Assembly (NCBI GenBank): GCA_013339765.2
Contig: CM023450.1
Span: 106,409,344-106,473,343 of the forward strand
Origin: Haemaphysalis longicornis
Lineage: Eukaryota > Arthropoda > Arachnida > Ixodida > Ixodidae
Length of the DNA: 64,000 nucleotides
Direction: 5' to 3'
The translations under genes and the position numbers were made by a program. This document shows, in pieces, positions 13,601 through 25,671 of this stretch. The notes beneath the pieces were generated by a model, which did no database searches, was not told the origin of the DNA, and worked only from the letters and a program-made list of their open reading frames with translations. Numbering within the stretch: position 1 is the stretch's first letter; each line of letters begins with the position of its first letter.

Positions 13601-16600
13601 GTTAAGTCGGTTTTTAGCCGACTTGCCAAGTCACGTTTCCGAGATGCATCGGAAACAAGAGGGATGATTGACAGAATATCTCAGAGTGTAAAAATCGTTA
13701 TAAAATTTGAGCAGGCTGCGAGAGCTGAAATGTACGACAGAACGATGAAGATAACATGCGAGAGATCAACATTCCTGTGTACTTTTGTACTCGTTAGCAC
13801 AAGCTAGAGAAAATTCAAAGGTTCATTTATTTCGGAAGTCGTAACTGTCCTGTGTCTTTTGGGCTTTAATGAGGCAATCGCCTGACCGCATGCATTCACA
13901 TTCACGTAGCTTGTTTCCTATCAGATGTTATTCTTTACACCTACAGGCTTAGCTGCAGCTTCGTGCAATCGATATATTTATTTTTGAGACGATCAGTTCA
14001 CGCCTTGGTGATACATTTGGACTTCCTAGATTGTGAAAAAAAAACCTTTTCAGATAAATTCACAGAGTGCAGTGATAACCCGGCTCCCCTTTTCAACAGG
14101 GTTAATGTTTTTAGAGCCGGTTTTCTACCGGCATTCGTCTAACAGGATAAAAAAATCTAATTTGTATAATCTCAGAGCTTTTATTTAGATTTCAATTGGC
14201 CTGCTTCTTATTAAGGGCTTTGTTTGGCTCCCACTGCACCCTGAGAAGGGATATATTTGGCTCCAGTGGGGTAGCCAATGCACATCTCTGCTAGTGAACC
14301 ATGGGAAAGAGTCCTGCTCCGCTTCGATTTCAAGGATAAGCTCTGATTGATGAAGAGAGCAATCGTAGCACACAAATCTCAAGGGGTCGTGGACTGCGGC
14401 ACTTGCGTTAATTCCCGATCTCTAGCCGTCGAGCCTGTAAAGCGTGCTCTGCCACAACACTAGTCGTGCATAGGAGGAGACTACCTTACGAACAAATCAG
14501 AGAATGACATCTATCAAATGTGGCGATACATCTTTTAACGACAAAAGATGCCAGACTTTCTAAAAAAAAAAAAACCAGGGGTATTCTTCCGAGTGTGTTA
14601 TTTACACATAAATGTAGTAAATAAAACGAATAGCTGAGCCTAATTTAAATGCGACATTAACGAATATGTTCCTGTCATGAGTGTTGTGTCTGAGAGGGGT
14701 AACGGGGCTGACACTTCGTCAGGCATTTGCAATTGCCTTATTGCCAATTCTTGAGACAACTGTTCTTGCTGTATGAATGAAGTATGAGCCTGAAGAAATA
14801 ATAATAATAATAATAATAATAATTCACTGGTGGGTATTCAAGACCGCGGGCAAATAACCTCTCTACGCTGGAGAGCGGCGACGAGACACGCAAACACATG
14901 CTCGAACACCGCCGCAGCCACCTGGACCTCACGTTACCCTGAGCAACGCCACTTGTAATTATTACCTGTCACGTCCCATGCTTTCCAAGAGGAACGCAAG
15001 GGGCGCCTAGTTCGGCCGCTCATTCGCTGTGTGGCGCGCGCCGGCGGATGTACTGCTAGCTCAATGTGCAAATCGTTCCTCCCCGCGAAACAAGGCTACC
15101 CGGTGGACTACCGTAGTAGGGAGCACGCGGGAAGGCTAGCGAGAGGGAAAGGGCACGAAAGAGCTACCGCAGAAGCGCATCGGGTGACGTCTCTTTGGCA
15201 AACGTCACCCCCTCCGCTCTCGAAGGCAGCCATCTTCACGCGCTCTCTCCACCCTATTCTCGTTCTGTGCTATCACTCTCTCTGTAGCAGAACGACGCAG
15301 ATCCACGCGGAAATTTCGCCACATGCCCCATCGAAAACTGACGCAATAATGCGAAACATGGTGTGGCTGAGATGTAAGGAGTCGTGAAAAAACTCTAGCA
15401 CTAAGTGTAAAAAATTAACTCCCGTTTAATGCCACCTTCGGCTGCTAGTGGTTGTTGTACTTTTGTATAACCTTCTGGTGCTGGCTAATAAAAGCCTATA
15501 CACATAAAAGCTAGAAAGAACTGTATAAAAATCGTAGTAATGGTAGTTGGTGTCACCTCGTACGCAAGTGCCTGCTCTTCGCCCGAGGGCAGCTCAAATC
15601 ACAGCGCCCTCCGCGCCGCGTAGGGTTTCAAAAAAAATTCCAGCCCAAAAATGCGCAGAAAAGTTGTCAACAGCAGTAGCAGCAGTGACAGCAACTTCTC
15701 AGTTGATATTTCAAAAATACAAAAGATGAGGTGGAGGGGGGGGGGGGGGGGGAGGGGAGCTTTCGAGCTATCACGTCAAAGTAATGGGGCGAAGCATGAA
15801 GGCTGCACGAATGATGATGAGGGCCTTTCGAGCAGTTGCGCTACAAGTGCAGAAACGGCCACCGCATAGAAGAACAAAAAAAAAAAGAGACGAATTGAGA
15901 CGGGTAAAATATCATCGTCGACGGGCGCGTTACAGCGTTAAAATGAGCTTCGATATGAGGCGTAAACGTGATGTTACGATGCAGAAGCATGTACAGGGCT
16001 GTCGAAACTCAGAAAAAAATCGAAATAAACCCATTTCAATGATCAGAATCTGAGTATTCGCTCAAAAAAAAAAAAAGGAAGAAAGATGCAGCGCTCGTCT
16101 TGTTCGCAGCGTTAGCTTCCTTCATGCGTCAATGCACACGGAAATTATGCAGAAGGACTAAAGCCCCGCGTCGTATATCAAGTCCGGCAACAGAGTGAAC
16201 CATCGCGCTGCTCGGGAGCAAAGAGAGAGAGGGGGAAGAGTGCACGGCAGTGGCGGGTAGCGGCAACGATGAAGACGGTGGCGGCAGACTGATTGAAAAA
16301 CGACCTTCAAAACGACCATTTCCTGGCACTTGCATTATTTTTGTCGCTTTCCTACTGCTGTTACTGGTTGCTGCTTTGCCTCAAAGTTTCCAGATTTGAA
16401 GCCGCAACGATACACACGTACAAATGCATACTCGGCATATGATGCAGCAGCTCTAGCGCACCAAACCGTCGAATAACGCGACGAGTGGTATCGGGAGCTG
16501 TTTACTCGTTGTCGTTCATGAGCATCTCGCGCTTTTCTGCTCTTTCTTTATGCAGATGACACAAAATAGATGCGCGCACGCCCGCCCGAATTACCGCACG

Positions 16601-17889
16601 CTCGCACAAACCCCCCAAGCAAGGCAGGATCACGGGCACGCTCAAACACTCCCGCACACAAAAGGCGCAACGGAGTTTCAATCAACAATGCAGCCGTGAA
16701 CAATCGGGTATACAGTCGCATATTGCCGGCGTTTACAAACAAAGCGCGTCCGCTCCTTTGGAAAACTCCAGCGCGCATGCGTGACGGAGTCACGCGTATG
16801 ATTGTGGGCGTGTATGTGTGTGTGTGTGTGCGTGTTGTGAGCGCTTAGCGCGACAAACACGGGCGAATTAAAGGCTTGCCGTTCAGTCACACGTTCGGGC
16901 ACAGTCGGCGTGCCGCTCACGCTCGCGTCCGAGCCCCGCAACGTTTGCGCGAGCAGCTTTGGCGCGTTTACAGTTTCCGCCGGGCTGCGTTTTGATTAAA
17001 ATCTGCGGCTGCTAACGGCGAAGTGCGCGGTACGGGACGCTGTCGGGATTAGGAAAAGGGGGTGGTACATCAAGCACGAAGTGCCGCAATCACTTAGACG
17101 AGACCTGGTTCTTTCGCGCGTGAACTGAGCGGCATTTCTTTTATTTTGTGTGCATTGTCGCCCTGCTTTAAATCGTCCGCCCTCCTCTTTTGCCACCAAC
17201 TGTGGCCAAGATATGCCACGTTGCAAGCTGGTTTCGATTCAGTGGCAACATAAGAAAATATCGCCGGCAGGAGTGATGTTTATAGAATCCAAGAGAATTA
17301 ATAAATGAATCGAATGAAAGAGTTAAACGTTATTTGAAATCAGGCGGTGGCTAATACCTTAGTTTAGGTCTTCCGGTGCAGCCGCGCAAAGCCCGGCCTT
17401 TTCTGGCCTCGTGAGGGCTATCTTTCCTTCGCCACTTCGGTGGCCTACCGATCGTTCCAAGGCCAAGCGGTACTGGTTAGGTATACGAGGAGGAACGGTA
17501 CTTCTGCAGGACGTCCGGGTACCGGGAGATCCGGGACATCCGGGTACCTAGTATTCTGGCCCCAGCTGCGCGCTTCGCGTGTGAAGAGGCAGGGCGAGAG
17601 CCTATTTAAGTGTTTTACTGTCGAGCGTCTGACTCTTTGTGTCTGTTTTTCTATCTAATTATGTAAGGCAGATGGTAAAGTGCTCTCCAAAGGATGACGG
17701 AATTCGCTAGCCGTAGAACGCTGGTCTTCTTGAGGTCGCTGTGATGGTTGATGACACGCCGGAACTCGTCAATAATTATGGTAAACTGCCTGTCTAGCAT
17801 AGCTATGGTGTCTGACCTTGGCTTTTTGTGTGGGTGTGGGGTAGAGGGGGGGGGGGGGGAGGATCATTTTGCTCATAATTCTGTTGTAT
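10604..17889. other. Non-coding DNA, nothing recognised
   Basis: A long gene-less stretch. Blocks near 11120-11580 and 16560-17240 are GC-richer, with open frames on both strands that show no family resemblance. Short simple repeats occur: (AAT)n at 14797-14822, a G-run near 15737-15752 and (TG)n at 16811-16832. A-runs follow 16060. No splice-site-bounded conserved exon could be picked out by eye. Confidence 0.5.
14797..14822. repeat. (AAT)n microsatellite
   Basis: About eight perfect AAT/ATA units. No associated gene. Confidence 0.9.
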
Positions 17890-18770
17890 AGATTCGGTTG
17901 TCGGTTTTACTGTCCACGCTTGCTGCCCATTTCGAGATCTCCGCAGAACAACTGAAGTCCTCCGTAGCGGCATACTCCAATGTATCTGCTGGCACTCCCT
18001 GTAGCGTCTCCTCTATTTCGCCCAGGAATCCTGTTGTGGTCCAATTGTGACATAACCAGCACTGACCCTTTGCGTCTTGCCACCAATGCGCTTGAGTTCA
18101 AAGGGAAACTTTTTCAGGGCCAGATTAAAGTGTGTTGAAGTGATTATGCAGCCTTGTGGGCTGCCTTCATTCATGAGCATCGGACCTCTTTCGATCGCGT
18201 TGCAGGCGGGGATTTCCGTGCTCCGTTTGAGAAAGTCGCGCACATGATTGTGCATTAATTTCCCACAGCTTGTTTTCGCAAGGTTACAGAGAACGACGTC
18301 GGGCGAGACGTTGTCAAAGGACTTCGACAAATCCAGCGTTAGCATGACTCTGACCTGATCTGTACCAGGCTCGTCGACGATGTGCCTGAACTGAAGTAGA
18401 AAGTCCTGCGTCGAGAAGCGTTCCCGGTATCTGATTAGGGTATTTTGGGAGTGGCTTCTAGGCATTGTAGGAACTTGGTAAGCCTGACGGGTATGTCCTT
18501 TTCGTGGAGCTTCCCAGGGCAAGACGTGAAAGATATGGGCTCAGATTGTCAAGGCTGAGGGTTTTACCCGCCGGGAGAATGATCGTAGCCGAGCACCACT
18601 CTTCTTTACTGAACGGAGGCGAGTGTTTCGAGGTCCTGCTCGTAAAGGTTGCGGAGATATTTCGGCTAGTACAAGCAGAAGCCGTTGTTCCTTCGGACCT
18701 TGTGCTGCCATCATAATTTGGGTGTTTTGACTTGCGTGGCACTTGTGTTGACTGTGGTATGGCAGCCACT
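17890..18770 (-). mobile_element. I-like LINE reverse transcriptase fragment, decayed
   Basis: Read on the minus strand, fragments in order match a non-LTR reverse transcriptase: SKEEW...ILPAGKTLSLDNL (palm/finger start, about 18620-18560), then after a frameshift RFSTQDFLLQF, VMLTLDLSKSFDNVS (motif A region, catalytic Asp present), EGSPQGCIIT (motif B), and after another frameshift LGEIEETLQ...FSCSAEISK downstream of motif C. The YxDD motif between them has been lost: the equivalent position near 18060 reads AGYVT. No endonuclease, RNase H or clear termini are visible, so it is a truncated dead copy. It belongs to a different lineage copy than the LINE at 22.65-26.54 kb, since the residues differ. 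Confidence 0.8.
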
Positions 18771-19106
18771 GCGAAAGAAATCAGGCTATTTTGGAGCTAC
18801 GCTTGTCGTGAGAGGATTCGCAGAAGTTGCAGCAAGTCACTTCTGGTCAGCTGGTACGCGTATTCTACAATGAGGCTGCATACGTCTAGCCTCTGTATGC
18901 ATCTCGCCCCACTGCGCTTCCAGGAGAGGTGCCCAAGCAGGCAAATGTCAGCGAGCAGAAATCCGAGCAGGGAGAAATGGCGTGGCATAAGAGAGGGAGG
19001 AAGAGGTAGTGTTGCGTCTGCGCTGCATTAGAGCAGCGGAGAGGAGAGGGCCCGGCGTAGCGGCAGCGGAAACACGGGGGAATTGAAAGGGGGGGGGGCA
19101 AAGAAA
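18771..19106. other. Unassigned DNA between LINE fragment and LTR element
   Basis: No recognisable coding sequence. It may include unalignable upstream parts of the minus-strand LINE. A G-rich run (19088-19098) lies just before the LTR. Confidence 0.4.
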
Positions 19107-19294
19107 TGAGTCCGACACCGTGAAAAGGAATGATCAGCTGTATTTGACATCAGACTGAATTCCTACTACTATCAAGTACAATGGCGTCCGCTGACTCTCG
19201 TATCTCTCGTGTTCTTTCTTCCCTAACGTCCTCGAGTCGTGTCCTCTTCTTCATCTCGGTTACTTTGCTATGTGCGACACAACAAAATTCAACA
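19107..19294 (-). repeat. 3' LTR of the BEL/Pao-like element
   Basis: On the minus strand it starts TGTTGAATTT and ends CGGACTCA. It pairs with the copy at 21782-21975 and is six bases shorter, with small indels. Confidence 0.85.
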
Positions 19295-20320
19295 TCCTCC
19301 CCGCCCCACAAACAAAAATTAAAGCCGTTCCACTCAACGTGAAAGCTAACGGAAGTGCAGAGCAGTGATTCGCCATGATGGGCTGTAGCGCCGTTATCCG
19401 CTCACTGCTACCTCCATTGCAACTCAAATTTCCCGCCTCTACAGTGCTCGCGCGCACCTGCCTGAAGTAGCGCCAGCGGGAGTTCTGTTCTTTTTGTGCT
19501 TGCTTTTCCTCCCGCACGTGCCGGCGTTGCACTGCCACTTTTTTTTTTCGCGTACTATCGTAAAAACCAACCCAACGCACGTTCTTAACTAAATTAACGC
19601 GGGGGCTGCCGGTTAATTACATATATTTTGCGTCAAATGTACCTGTAGTTTTCTTTACGCTAAACAACGGGGAGATGTATGACAAGCGCCAGCGTTTCAC
19701 GAGTTTCAAACAGTTATGACTATTTAAACCACTTGGTTTTCGAAGGCTCTGCGAGACGCCCTACGACGGAACGCCGGGCTCTACATGGGTCCGTCATCTC
19801 TCTTCGCCGCCTGGTTCTGGCAGTCGCTTGACATCGAGTGTTACAGCGAGCTACGACGACAAGGCGAGTGCCTAAAGTGCTCTGCCCTTCAAATTTGATT
19901 AGCGAGCTCCAGGCGTTGCCCGTACAGCCTTTGAATCAGATGATTGCCCCGGTACACCTACAACACTGCCCATCGAGGTCGTCTCGTGGAGCAACTGGTT
20001 CGGTGTCACGCCTATTACTTTCCACCGAGAAGTGCAACGTTCATTAACTTGCTTCACTCGCTTGTGCTGGCTCCAAGCCGGACCAGTCGTATTGTGATCG
20101 CTCCCTACAGTCTTCCTTCTCACTCAGTTATGTGCGCCTTCTTCTGTTCTTCTCGCTACTTTTCATCCGACCCCCCCCCCCCTTCCCCCCTCGTAACGTG
20201 CCCGATTTAGTTCTACTTTGTCTTCTGCAGCTTGAGAATAAAGGCTTTCAGGCGATAAACAGTAATTGGACCTGTTACGTGATAGGACGGAATGTCTCTT
20301 CTTTGTACCACGGTTTCTTT
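19295..20320 (-). other. Remaining interior of the LTR element, unassigned
   Basis: About 1 kb between the decayed RT start and the 3' LTR shows no recognisable RNase H or integrase motif. It may be 3' non-coding sequence or heavily rearranged pol. Confidence 0.4.
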
Positions 20321-20788
20321 TCACTTTGCGCCATGGACGGTAAATTTCTCTGTTGAACATTTCACTGCTCCAATCGTGGCTGGCTCTTTGTGGGAAGCAT
20401 TTGCGCCAGGAGCTCTTAGACTGAACTTCTGAAGATGGCGTACCTTCGCTACGGAAAATTCTCGTACGTTCCTTACGTTTTGACTGGAGATCTGTCGCCC
20501 TAGCTGGTCGCTCCTGGTACTGATCCGCTTTATGCTGCGTCTGTGACAAGCTTGATGCCGTTTTCGAAGAGTTGATTCTTTGCTGTCGTCACCTTTCCAG
20601 TGTTTGGAAGGCGCGCTCCTTTTTTTTCCGTCATCTAGTGAATTTGCTTTAAAAATTCGTATACTTTCAAGACCCCGGAATCTCCCAACTTGGCCTACTG
20701 CCTCGTAGTTGGGGCTCTCTCTCAACACGCAGACGTTTGATGCAGCATCTGATGAACTGAGTACGGTAGGGAACCCTGGAACATCCAC
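20321..20788 (-). pseudogene. Broken start of BEL/Pao reverse transcriptase region
   Basis: The frame begins DVPGFPTV and includes QVGRFRGLESIRIF, resembling the RFWELESIGI block at the N-terminal edge of BEL/Pao reverse transcriptases. Beyond it the residues lose family resemblance and the frame changes. No catalytic RT motif (YxDD) was found downstream before the LTR. Confidence 0.5.
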
Positions 20789-20859
20789 CCGAAGACCGAG
20801 ATGAGCGCAACTATTCGATTGTTTCTGGGATGACGACGAACCTCTCCCACCATGACCTT

Positions 20860-21660
20860 CTAGAGGTGGTCAGCTTCAAGCAGCAGGCTAATCCCAAGCA
20901 CCTCAGACATGCTAGGCTGAAGGAGCTTGTCCGCAATAGGCTGACCGCTAGCGTCAATAGATAAAACGAAGTTACTCTCCATTGGCACTTGCACGATGTC
21001 CTTGCAAATGAAAGAAACTTCGATAACTTCCACGGAGAACAGTTCGTCACTGTGCTGACTGCGAACGACCACTTCAACTAGGCGGCATTTCTTTGTTGCT
21101 GATTTATACTCACCGAAGATGTTGAGTTGCAAGCTGGTCTTCTCCAGCTCCCGTAAACCAAGGGTACGGGAGACATCTCGGATGAATGAGCGCTGACTCC
21201 CCCCATCCGCGATTCCACGGACATTGCCAAATTGCTGACTTCCCTGAATCCAAACCCTACAAGTTTGCAGCAGTCCTTTTGTGTCAAGAATGGGTCGATT
21301 GTTAGAGTTAAGGCTACGGATGCTACAAGTATCCAATTTCCTCACGTGATCTGTTCTCTCAGTTCCCCTGCGCTGCCAGGTAGGATCGCAAACCGCTGCC
21401 ACTTGTCGCCCGTTACAGTTTCCGCACTTTACATTGCGGCGACACTCTTTAGAAAAATGTCTGTCCATAGTACAACGAAAACATCGTTTGTCAGCTGCCA
21501 ACTTCTTCAGTCTGTCCTTATGACTGATGTTGCCGTCGCATAGCTGCGGGGAGTGCTGGTCTGAGTCGCAAAACAGACACCTGGACTCGCCTGAGGCGCT
21601 AGAATTTAACACCAGCTGTCGTTCGCGACATGCCCAATCCTTCCTTCCCATCCTATGCAC
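20860..21660 (-). CDS. Gag zinc-knuckle plus aspartic protease region of BEL/Pao element
   Basis: A 266-codon open frame and the only intact coding part of the LTR element. Residues 28-41 and 60-73 are CX2CX4HX4C zinc knuckles (nucleocapsid-type RNA binding). A third at 79-91 has Gln where the His should be. Around residue 150 is GIADGGSQRSFI, the BEL/Pao protease signature (usual form xLDSGSQxSFI); the catalytic Asp is kept but the triad reads Asp-Gly-Gly. The LEL/EVIEV strands that follow fit a retropepsin fold. The Met at 21660 need not be a true start, since Gag sequence upstream appears deleted. Unlikely to act alone. Confidence 0.8.
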   Translation of the reverse strand: MHRMGRKDWACRERQLVLNSSASGESRCLFCDSDQHSPQLCDGNISHKDRLKKLAADKRCFRCTMDRHFSKECRRNVKCGNCNGRQVAAVCDPTWQRRGTERTDHVRKLDTCSIRSLNSNNRPILDTKGLLQTCRVWIQGSQQFGNVRGIADGGSQRSFIRDVSRTLGLRELEKTSLQLNIFGEYKSATKKCRLVEVVVRSQHSDELFSVEVIEVSFICKDIVQVPMESNFVLSIDASGQPIADKLLQPSMSEVLGISLLLEADHL

Positions 21661-21781
21661 GCTGCGCTGCCTCTACCTGGTAGACACAGTCGCCGCTTTC
21701 AGTTCGTTTGGTCCTTGATCTCCCGACCTCGCAGCGCCGACTTCGTTCCCGTGTCTAAGCACCAAGAAAATGTCCGATAAA

Positions 21782-21975
21782 TGAGCCCGACACCATGAAA
21801 AGGAATGATTAACTGTATTCTACGTTAGATTGAACTCCTAATACTATCAAGTACAATGGCGTCCGCTGACCCTCGTATTTCTTATTTTCTTTCTTTCCTA
21901 ACGTCCTCGATTCATGTCCTTTTCTTTCTTCTCCATAGCGGTTCCCTTCTATGTGAGACAGAATAAAATTCAACA
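21782..21975 (-). repeat. 5' LTR of the BEL/Pao-like element
   Basis: On the minus strand it starts TGTTGAATTT and ends GGGCTCA. It is about four-fifths identical by eye to the 3' copy at 19107-19294, with long shared blocks such as ATCAAGTACAATGGCGTCCG on the plus strand. Confidence 0.85.
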
Positions 21976-22649
21976 GGGAGGCCCCGAGTGCGGCGTCGAA
22001 CGCGACAGAGCCGCTCCCGCCGCCAGTCACGTGGACACCGCCGGTAGTTAATAAGCAGCAGTTTCGTGCACTCCCTTGGACTGCGCTCCGGTCAATCGTG
22101 TTTTTTCTTCGTGAATGTGAGCAACACAGGACAACGAAACAGGTTCGCTAAGTAGTCTGACAGTATAGGAATGGGTTGGCTTGCCAATTTATAATAAAGA
22201 ATTATGTGGGAAGTATTAGAATGAGAAACCGTGATGCTTTCGCCTTAAAAGCATGTAAGCAGACATAAGTGGCACGAGGAGTGTACTTTTCGTTTTAGAT
22301 GCAATCCCGCCTGGTGTTATCCAAAACAATATAGGAAACACAAGTTTTGCTGTAAGACTCGTGGATTTTAAACACCCTATCGGGCTGATTCCCTTGTTGG
22401 GCTTCCACTGCCAGGTGAAAATAATGATGCATAAGACTATACTTGTCTGTGATGTGGCTTCTATTGCGGCGGGACTAAAATATGGGTTCTGTCAGCAAAA
22501 TGTTCGCGTCGATCTGCGTCGTTCTGTAACCAAGCGAGTGACAAAGGAGAACAGAGCGATAGAGCGAAGAGAGAGCGTGAAGGGAGCTGCCTTTTAAAGA
22601 GGATAAAGATGCCTTCGCAATGCCCGTGCCGTTTCCTAGGGAGACAAGT
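21976..22649. other. Non-coding spacer
   Basis: No recognisable exon or repeat between the BEL/Pao LTR and the 3' end of the minus-strand LINE. Confidence 0.5.
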
Positions 22650-22918
22650 CTAAGTACGAGAGAGAGAGAGGAGAGAGAAAATTCTTTAATGAGACCGAAG
22701 AGGTCAGCCCTGCATATGCTGGGCTTGCTACTTCAGATGGTTGATGAACATGTGATAAGGGTTTATGCTTACAGAATAATACAAATAAGAAAAAAAAGAC
22801 GAAAGAAAACTCCACCAGACAGACACATGAACATACATAAAAAAAAACAAAAAAAAATGTCACAGGCAGTCACAGGCTGGAGTCGAGTCCAGAGTCTCTG
22901 AGGAAACGCGCAAGAGCT

Positions 22919-23278
22919 TTAAGACCCCGCACCGCCTGTCTTCGCTGTTCCGGGGCCGAAAAAGTCCTCCATGCTGGCAGTTCTCGCCCGTAATAAACTT
23001 CGCGCTGTCGTTTCGCGCCGAGTTAAAACGTGGACAACGCAGAACAGGTGTTCAGTGTCTTCTCGTACACCGCAAAGCGTACACATAGGTGATGCCATCA
23101 GACCGATTCTGTTAAGAAAGGTTTTTGTATACACTACTTTGTAGGCGATGTATAGCACACACTGTTTGCCTCGATAAAACCGTGAGGTATACGAAACGTA
23201 CACTGCGGGTTGATAGTCGTAAAGGGGGGGAGCACTGCAGGTCAGGGTTCCGCCAGGTGCTGCAATTGCATGCGCCAT
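22919..23278 (-). pseudogene. LINE C-terminal zinc-finger region
   Basis: Contains SPMCTLCGVREDTEHLFCVV, a CX2CX8HX3C knuckle typical of the C-terminus of RNase H-bearing LINEs, following the usual RIGL-type segment. It ends with a stop near 22919 and then an A-rich/T-rich 3' UTR. Confidence 0.75.
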
Positions 23279-23542
23279 CCAAGAGTTGTGGGCTATTCCG
23301 TTGATGTCCTCCTTGGATACAGGGAGTTGTACTGGTCAGCTCGTGGAATGGCCCTCGCGTGCGAGCCGATCCGATATCACATTGCCCGGTGAGGCCGCAG
23401 TGTCCTGGCAGCCACTGCAAAGAAATAAGTGTGCCGTTGCGGAAGTACCTCAGTGTGTATGACGTTGATTTCTTGTATCATTGGCCTTGATTACTTCCAC
23501 GCTTGAGAAGCGTTTGTAGCGCAGAGCGGGGAGTCCAGATAA

Positions 23543-24313
23543 TTACCCGAGTTTTGGAGGGCAGTCCCTGACAATCTGCAGCGCAGCTCTTACTGCTGCC
23601 AGCTCGGTTTTTGTAGCCGATGTCTTGTGGCTGAGCTTTTGGCTCACAGAGACCCCCGAAGATGGCACCCATACACCTATGGCGGAAGATTCAGAAGTCA
23701 CGGACCCATCAGCATATACGTGGGTATACCCGCCATAGCAGCGAGATATATGCTGAGGTGTGTAGTAGGTCAAGGCCGGTGGAGGCATCGCTGACTTTTT
23801 GCCGATTCCAGGCACTGTTGTTGTTATTGACCACGTAGAAAATTGCCAAGGTGGTAACTCGGGTCTAATAGGACGTTGATAGTAAACCGGCAGGAATTCC
23901 TGCACATGACTTCTGGAGCTATCTGCCAAAGGATGGGCAAATGAACGGCTAACATGGCGGAGGCAGACACGGATATTTTCTTTTCTTAATAGTACCCTGG
24001 CTGAGAGGCATCTCGCTTCACAAAGTGTCCCGGACATTGAAGTGCACTTAGGGAGTCCCAGGCAAATACGCAGAACTTGCGCCTGTAGTGCCTCTCGCTG
24101 ATTGACGTTGCTCTTGGACAGTGAACCGAGGGTAGGCATGCTGTAGCGAAGCAGTACCAATAAAGAGTGCCCTGTAGAGGTCGTAGCAGCGAAGCAACCG
24201 AGCAACCCAATGCAGTGCCTGCAAGCATCCGTAGGATGTGCACGAAAGACTGTAGTTTGTCCTTTGAGGCAATCGAATATGATAATCCCATGACATTGAC
24301 CTGTCAAATACAA
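23543..24313 (-). pseudogene. LINE connection and RNase H domain
   Basis: The C-terminal third contains HVYADGSVTSESSAIGVWV (first RNase H Asp) and TKTELAAVRAALQIV (catalytic Glu). WTPRSALQTL in an adjacent frame stands for the family's SDSRSALQ third motif, with the Asp not retained in frame. Further on, LPGHCGLTG (about 23415-23380) corresponds to the WVPGHxGIxGN block. Confidence 0.8.
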
Positions 24314-24554
24314 TGCCTAAGAATCGAGGACATCGCACATATGGTATGGTGTAGCCTGATACAGTCAAAGCATAACGAGACATGTCACGTCTTGTAAATG
24401 CCATCGCAGCGCATTTTTCAGGAGAAAGAACCATCCACACATTTTTCAGGTATCGTGCCAATCGTCGGATCACCAGTTGCAGCTTCGCTTCGTATGCTTC
24501 GGCGGTTTCTCCCTGAGCACCAGACACATATATCGTCAGCATACAATGATACAT
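24048..24554 (-). pseudogene. LINE reverse transcriptase, motif C to thumb
   Basis: Bases 24543-24532 encode YADD (in the VSLYADDI context). After a one-base shift the frame continues VSGAQGETAEAYEAKLQ...LSPEKCAAMAF and the motif E region FLGIVFDRSMSWDYHI, as in I/Jockey-type LINEs. Confidence 0.85.
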
Positions 24555-24795
24555 TCACGCCAGAGGGTAATACTTTTGTGAGACCAACAAGACAGATGTT
24601 AAAGAGAGTGGGGCTAAGGACAACCGCCTTGCGGAAACACCTTGTCTTATAGTTGTGACGGGTGGTATATCTCCGCTAGTAGTGGTCATATATACAGTCC
24701 TGTCATTGAAGGTAGTCCCTTAGCCACGTAAATACTCTGCCCCCTGATACCTGGCAGCCATCATTTCTCGGCAAATAGCATCATGGGCGACACTG

Positions 24796-25164
24796 TCAAA
24801 GGCAGCTTGATGTCCAGAAGACAGCTACGACAATGTTCTTTAACGGCCATCTGCTGGTTATGTCCCGTGATAACATAAGAACATTATCCATGATACTTCC
24901 TTCCACGCATTGAACCGACACTTGTGGTGGATATACTGCCCTGTTTTCAAGGTCCCAGACCAGGCGCTCAAAAACCATCTTCTCCATAACCTTGCCAACG
25001 CAGCTCAAAAGTGTTATTGGTCGGTAGGAGTTCATGTCCGCTGGTGACTTGCCCTGTTTGAGAACTGGTCTCACAAGCCCGATCTTCCAGCTGGCAAACG
25101 AGGCGCCCTGTGCTCCAAGAAGAATTGTAGAAGGAGAGTAACTGCTGAAGGGCCTTCTCACCAA
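24796..25164 (-). pseudogene. LINE reverse transcriptase, fingers/palm part
   Basis: WKIGLVRPVLKQGKSPADMNSYRPITLLSCVGKVMEKMVFERL is a textbook non-LTR RT start (motifs 1-2). The upstream frame (24968-25522) supplies the linker, ending LGEKALQQLLSFYNSSW. The part carrying motif A (usually FxDxxxAFD) follows 24850 and is disrupted. Confidence 0.85.
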
Positions 25165-25671
25165 GCTGGGCTAACGTGGAATAGGTAAATCTTGTCAAGC
25201 CTGGTGCGACGATCGGTTCACAGACGCTAAGGCATAGAAGGAGCTCCCGCATGGTGAAAACGGACAGTCCAAATTCACAGCATTTGACGTAGAGAGTCCG
25301 GATGTCGTGAAAAAAGGCACTACGTGGAGGTTGTAAGGAAAGTGATCTTCTTGCGTACGCTTCCGCCACTTCAAGCTCACTGAGTCGCCACGTAGAGCCA
25401 CTGATGGAAATGGGACGCATCTCACACGGCTCCGACTTCAAGCTTTTGACTACGCGCCAGATGTGTGAGAGACTTGCGTGGGTCCAGCCGTGAACAGAAC
25501 AGCCTCCATTGCTCCTTGCCAAGCTTGTCGATGTGTTTTCTCACGTGCTTTTGTGCGCGCCGGGCAGCACGGATATCAATCTGGCGATAACGTCCTTCGC
25601 GCACGGCGTTCTGCTCGGCGCCGGATGGCTCGAAGCCGTTTCGTATTCAGCGTCCGCCACAGAGCGTGACT

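Larger units (their letters stand above)
19107..21975 (-). mobile_element. BEL/Pao-like LTR retrotransposon, internally deleted
   Basis: Two direct repeats of about 190 bases (19107-19294 and 21782-21975), each TG...CA on the minus strand, bracket 2.5 kb. Inside, read from the right-hand LTR, are Gag-type zinc knuckles and a retropepsin-like domain of BEL/Pao type. These are followed by a short match to the start of the BEL reverse transcriptase (FRGLESIRI; family FWELESIGI) and then only non-matching sequence. Full elements are usually several kb longer, so the N-terminal Gag and most of RT, RNase H and integrase are missing. The LTRs differ at many sites, indicating age. Flanking 5-base sequences (AGAAA and GGGAG) do not match, so no target duplication survives. 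A TGGTGC primer-site-like word lies 17 bases inside the 5' LTR (weak). Confidence 0.8.

Noticed and set aside
21695..21781. tRNA primer-binding site in the LTR element
   Set aside because: TGGTGC lies 17 bases from the LTR and the following bases do not fit the 3' end geometry of a tRNA convincingly. Mentioned only as a weak candidate.
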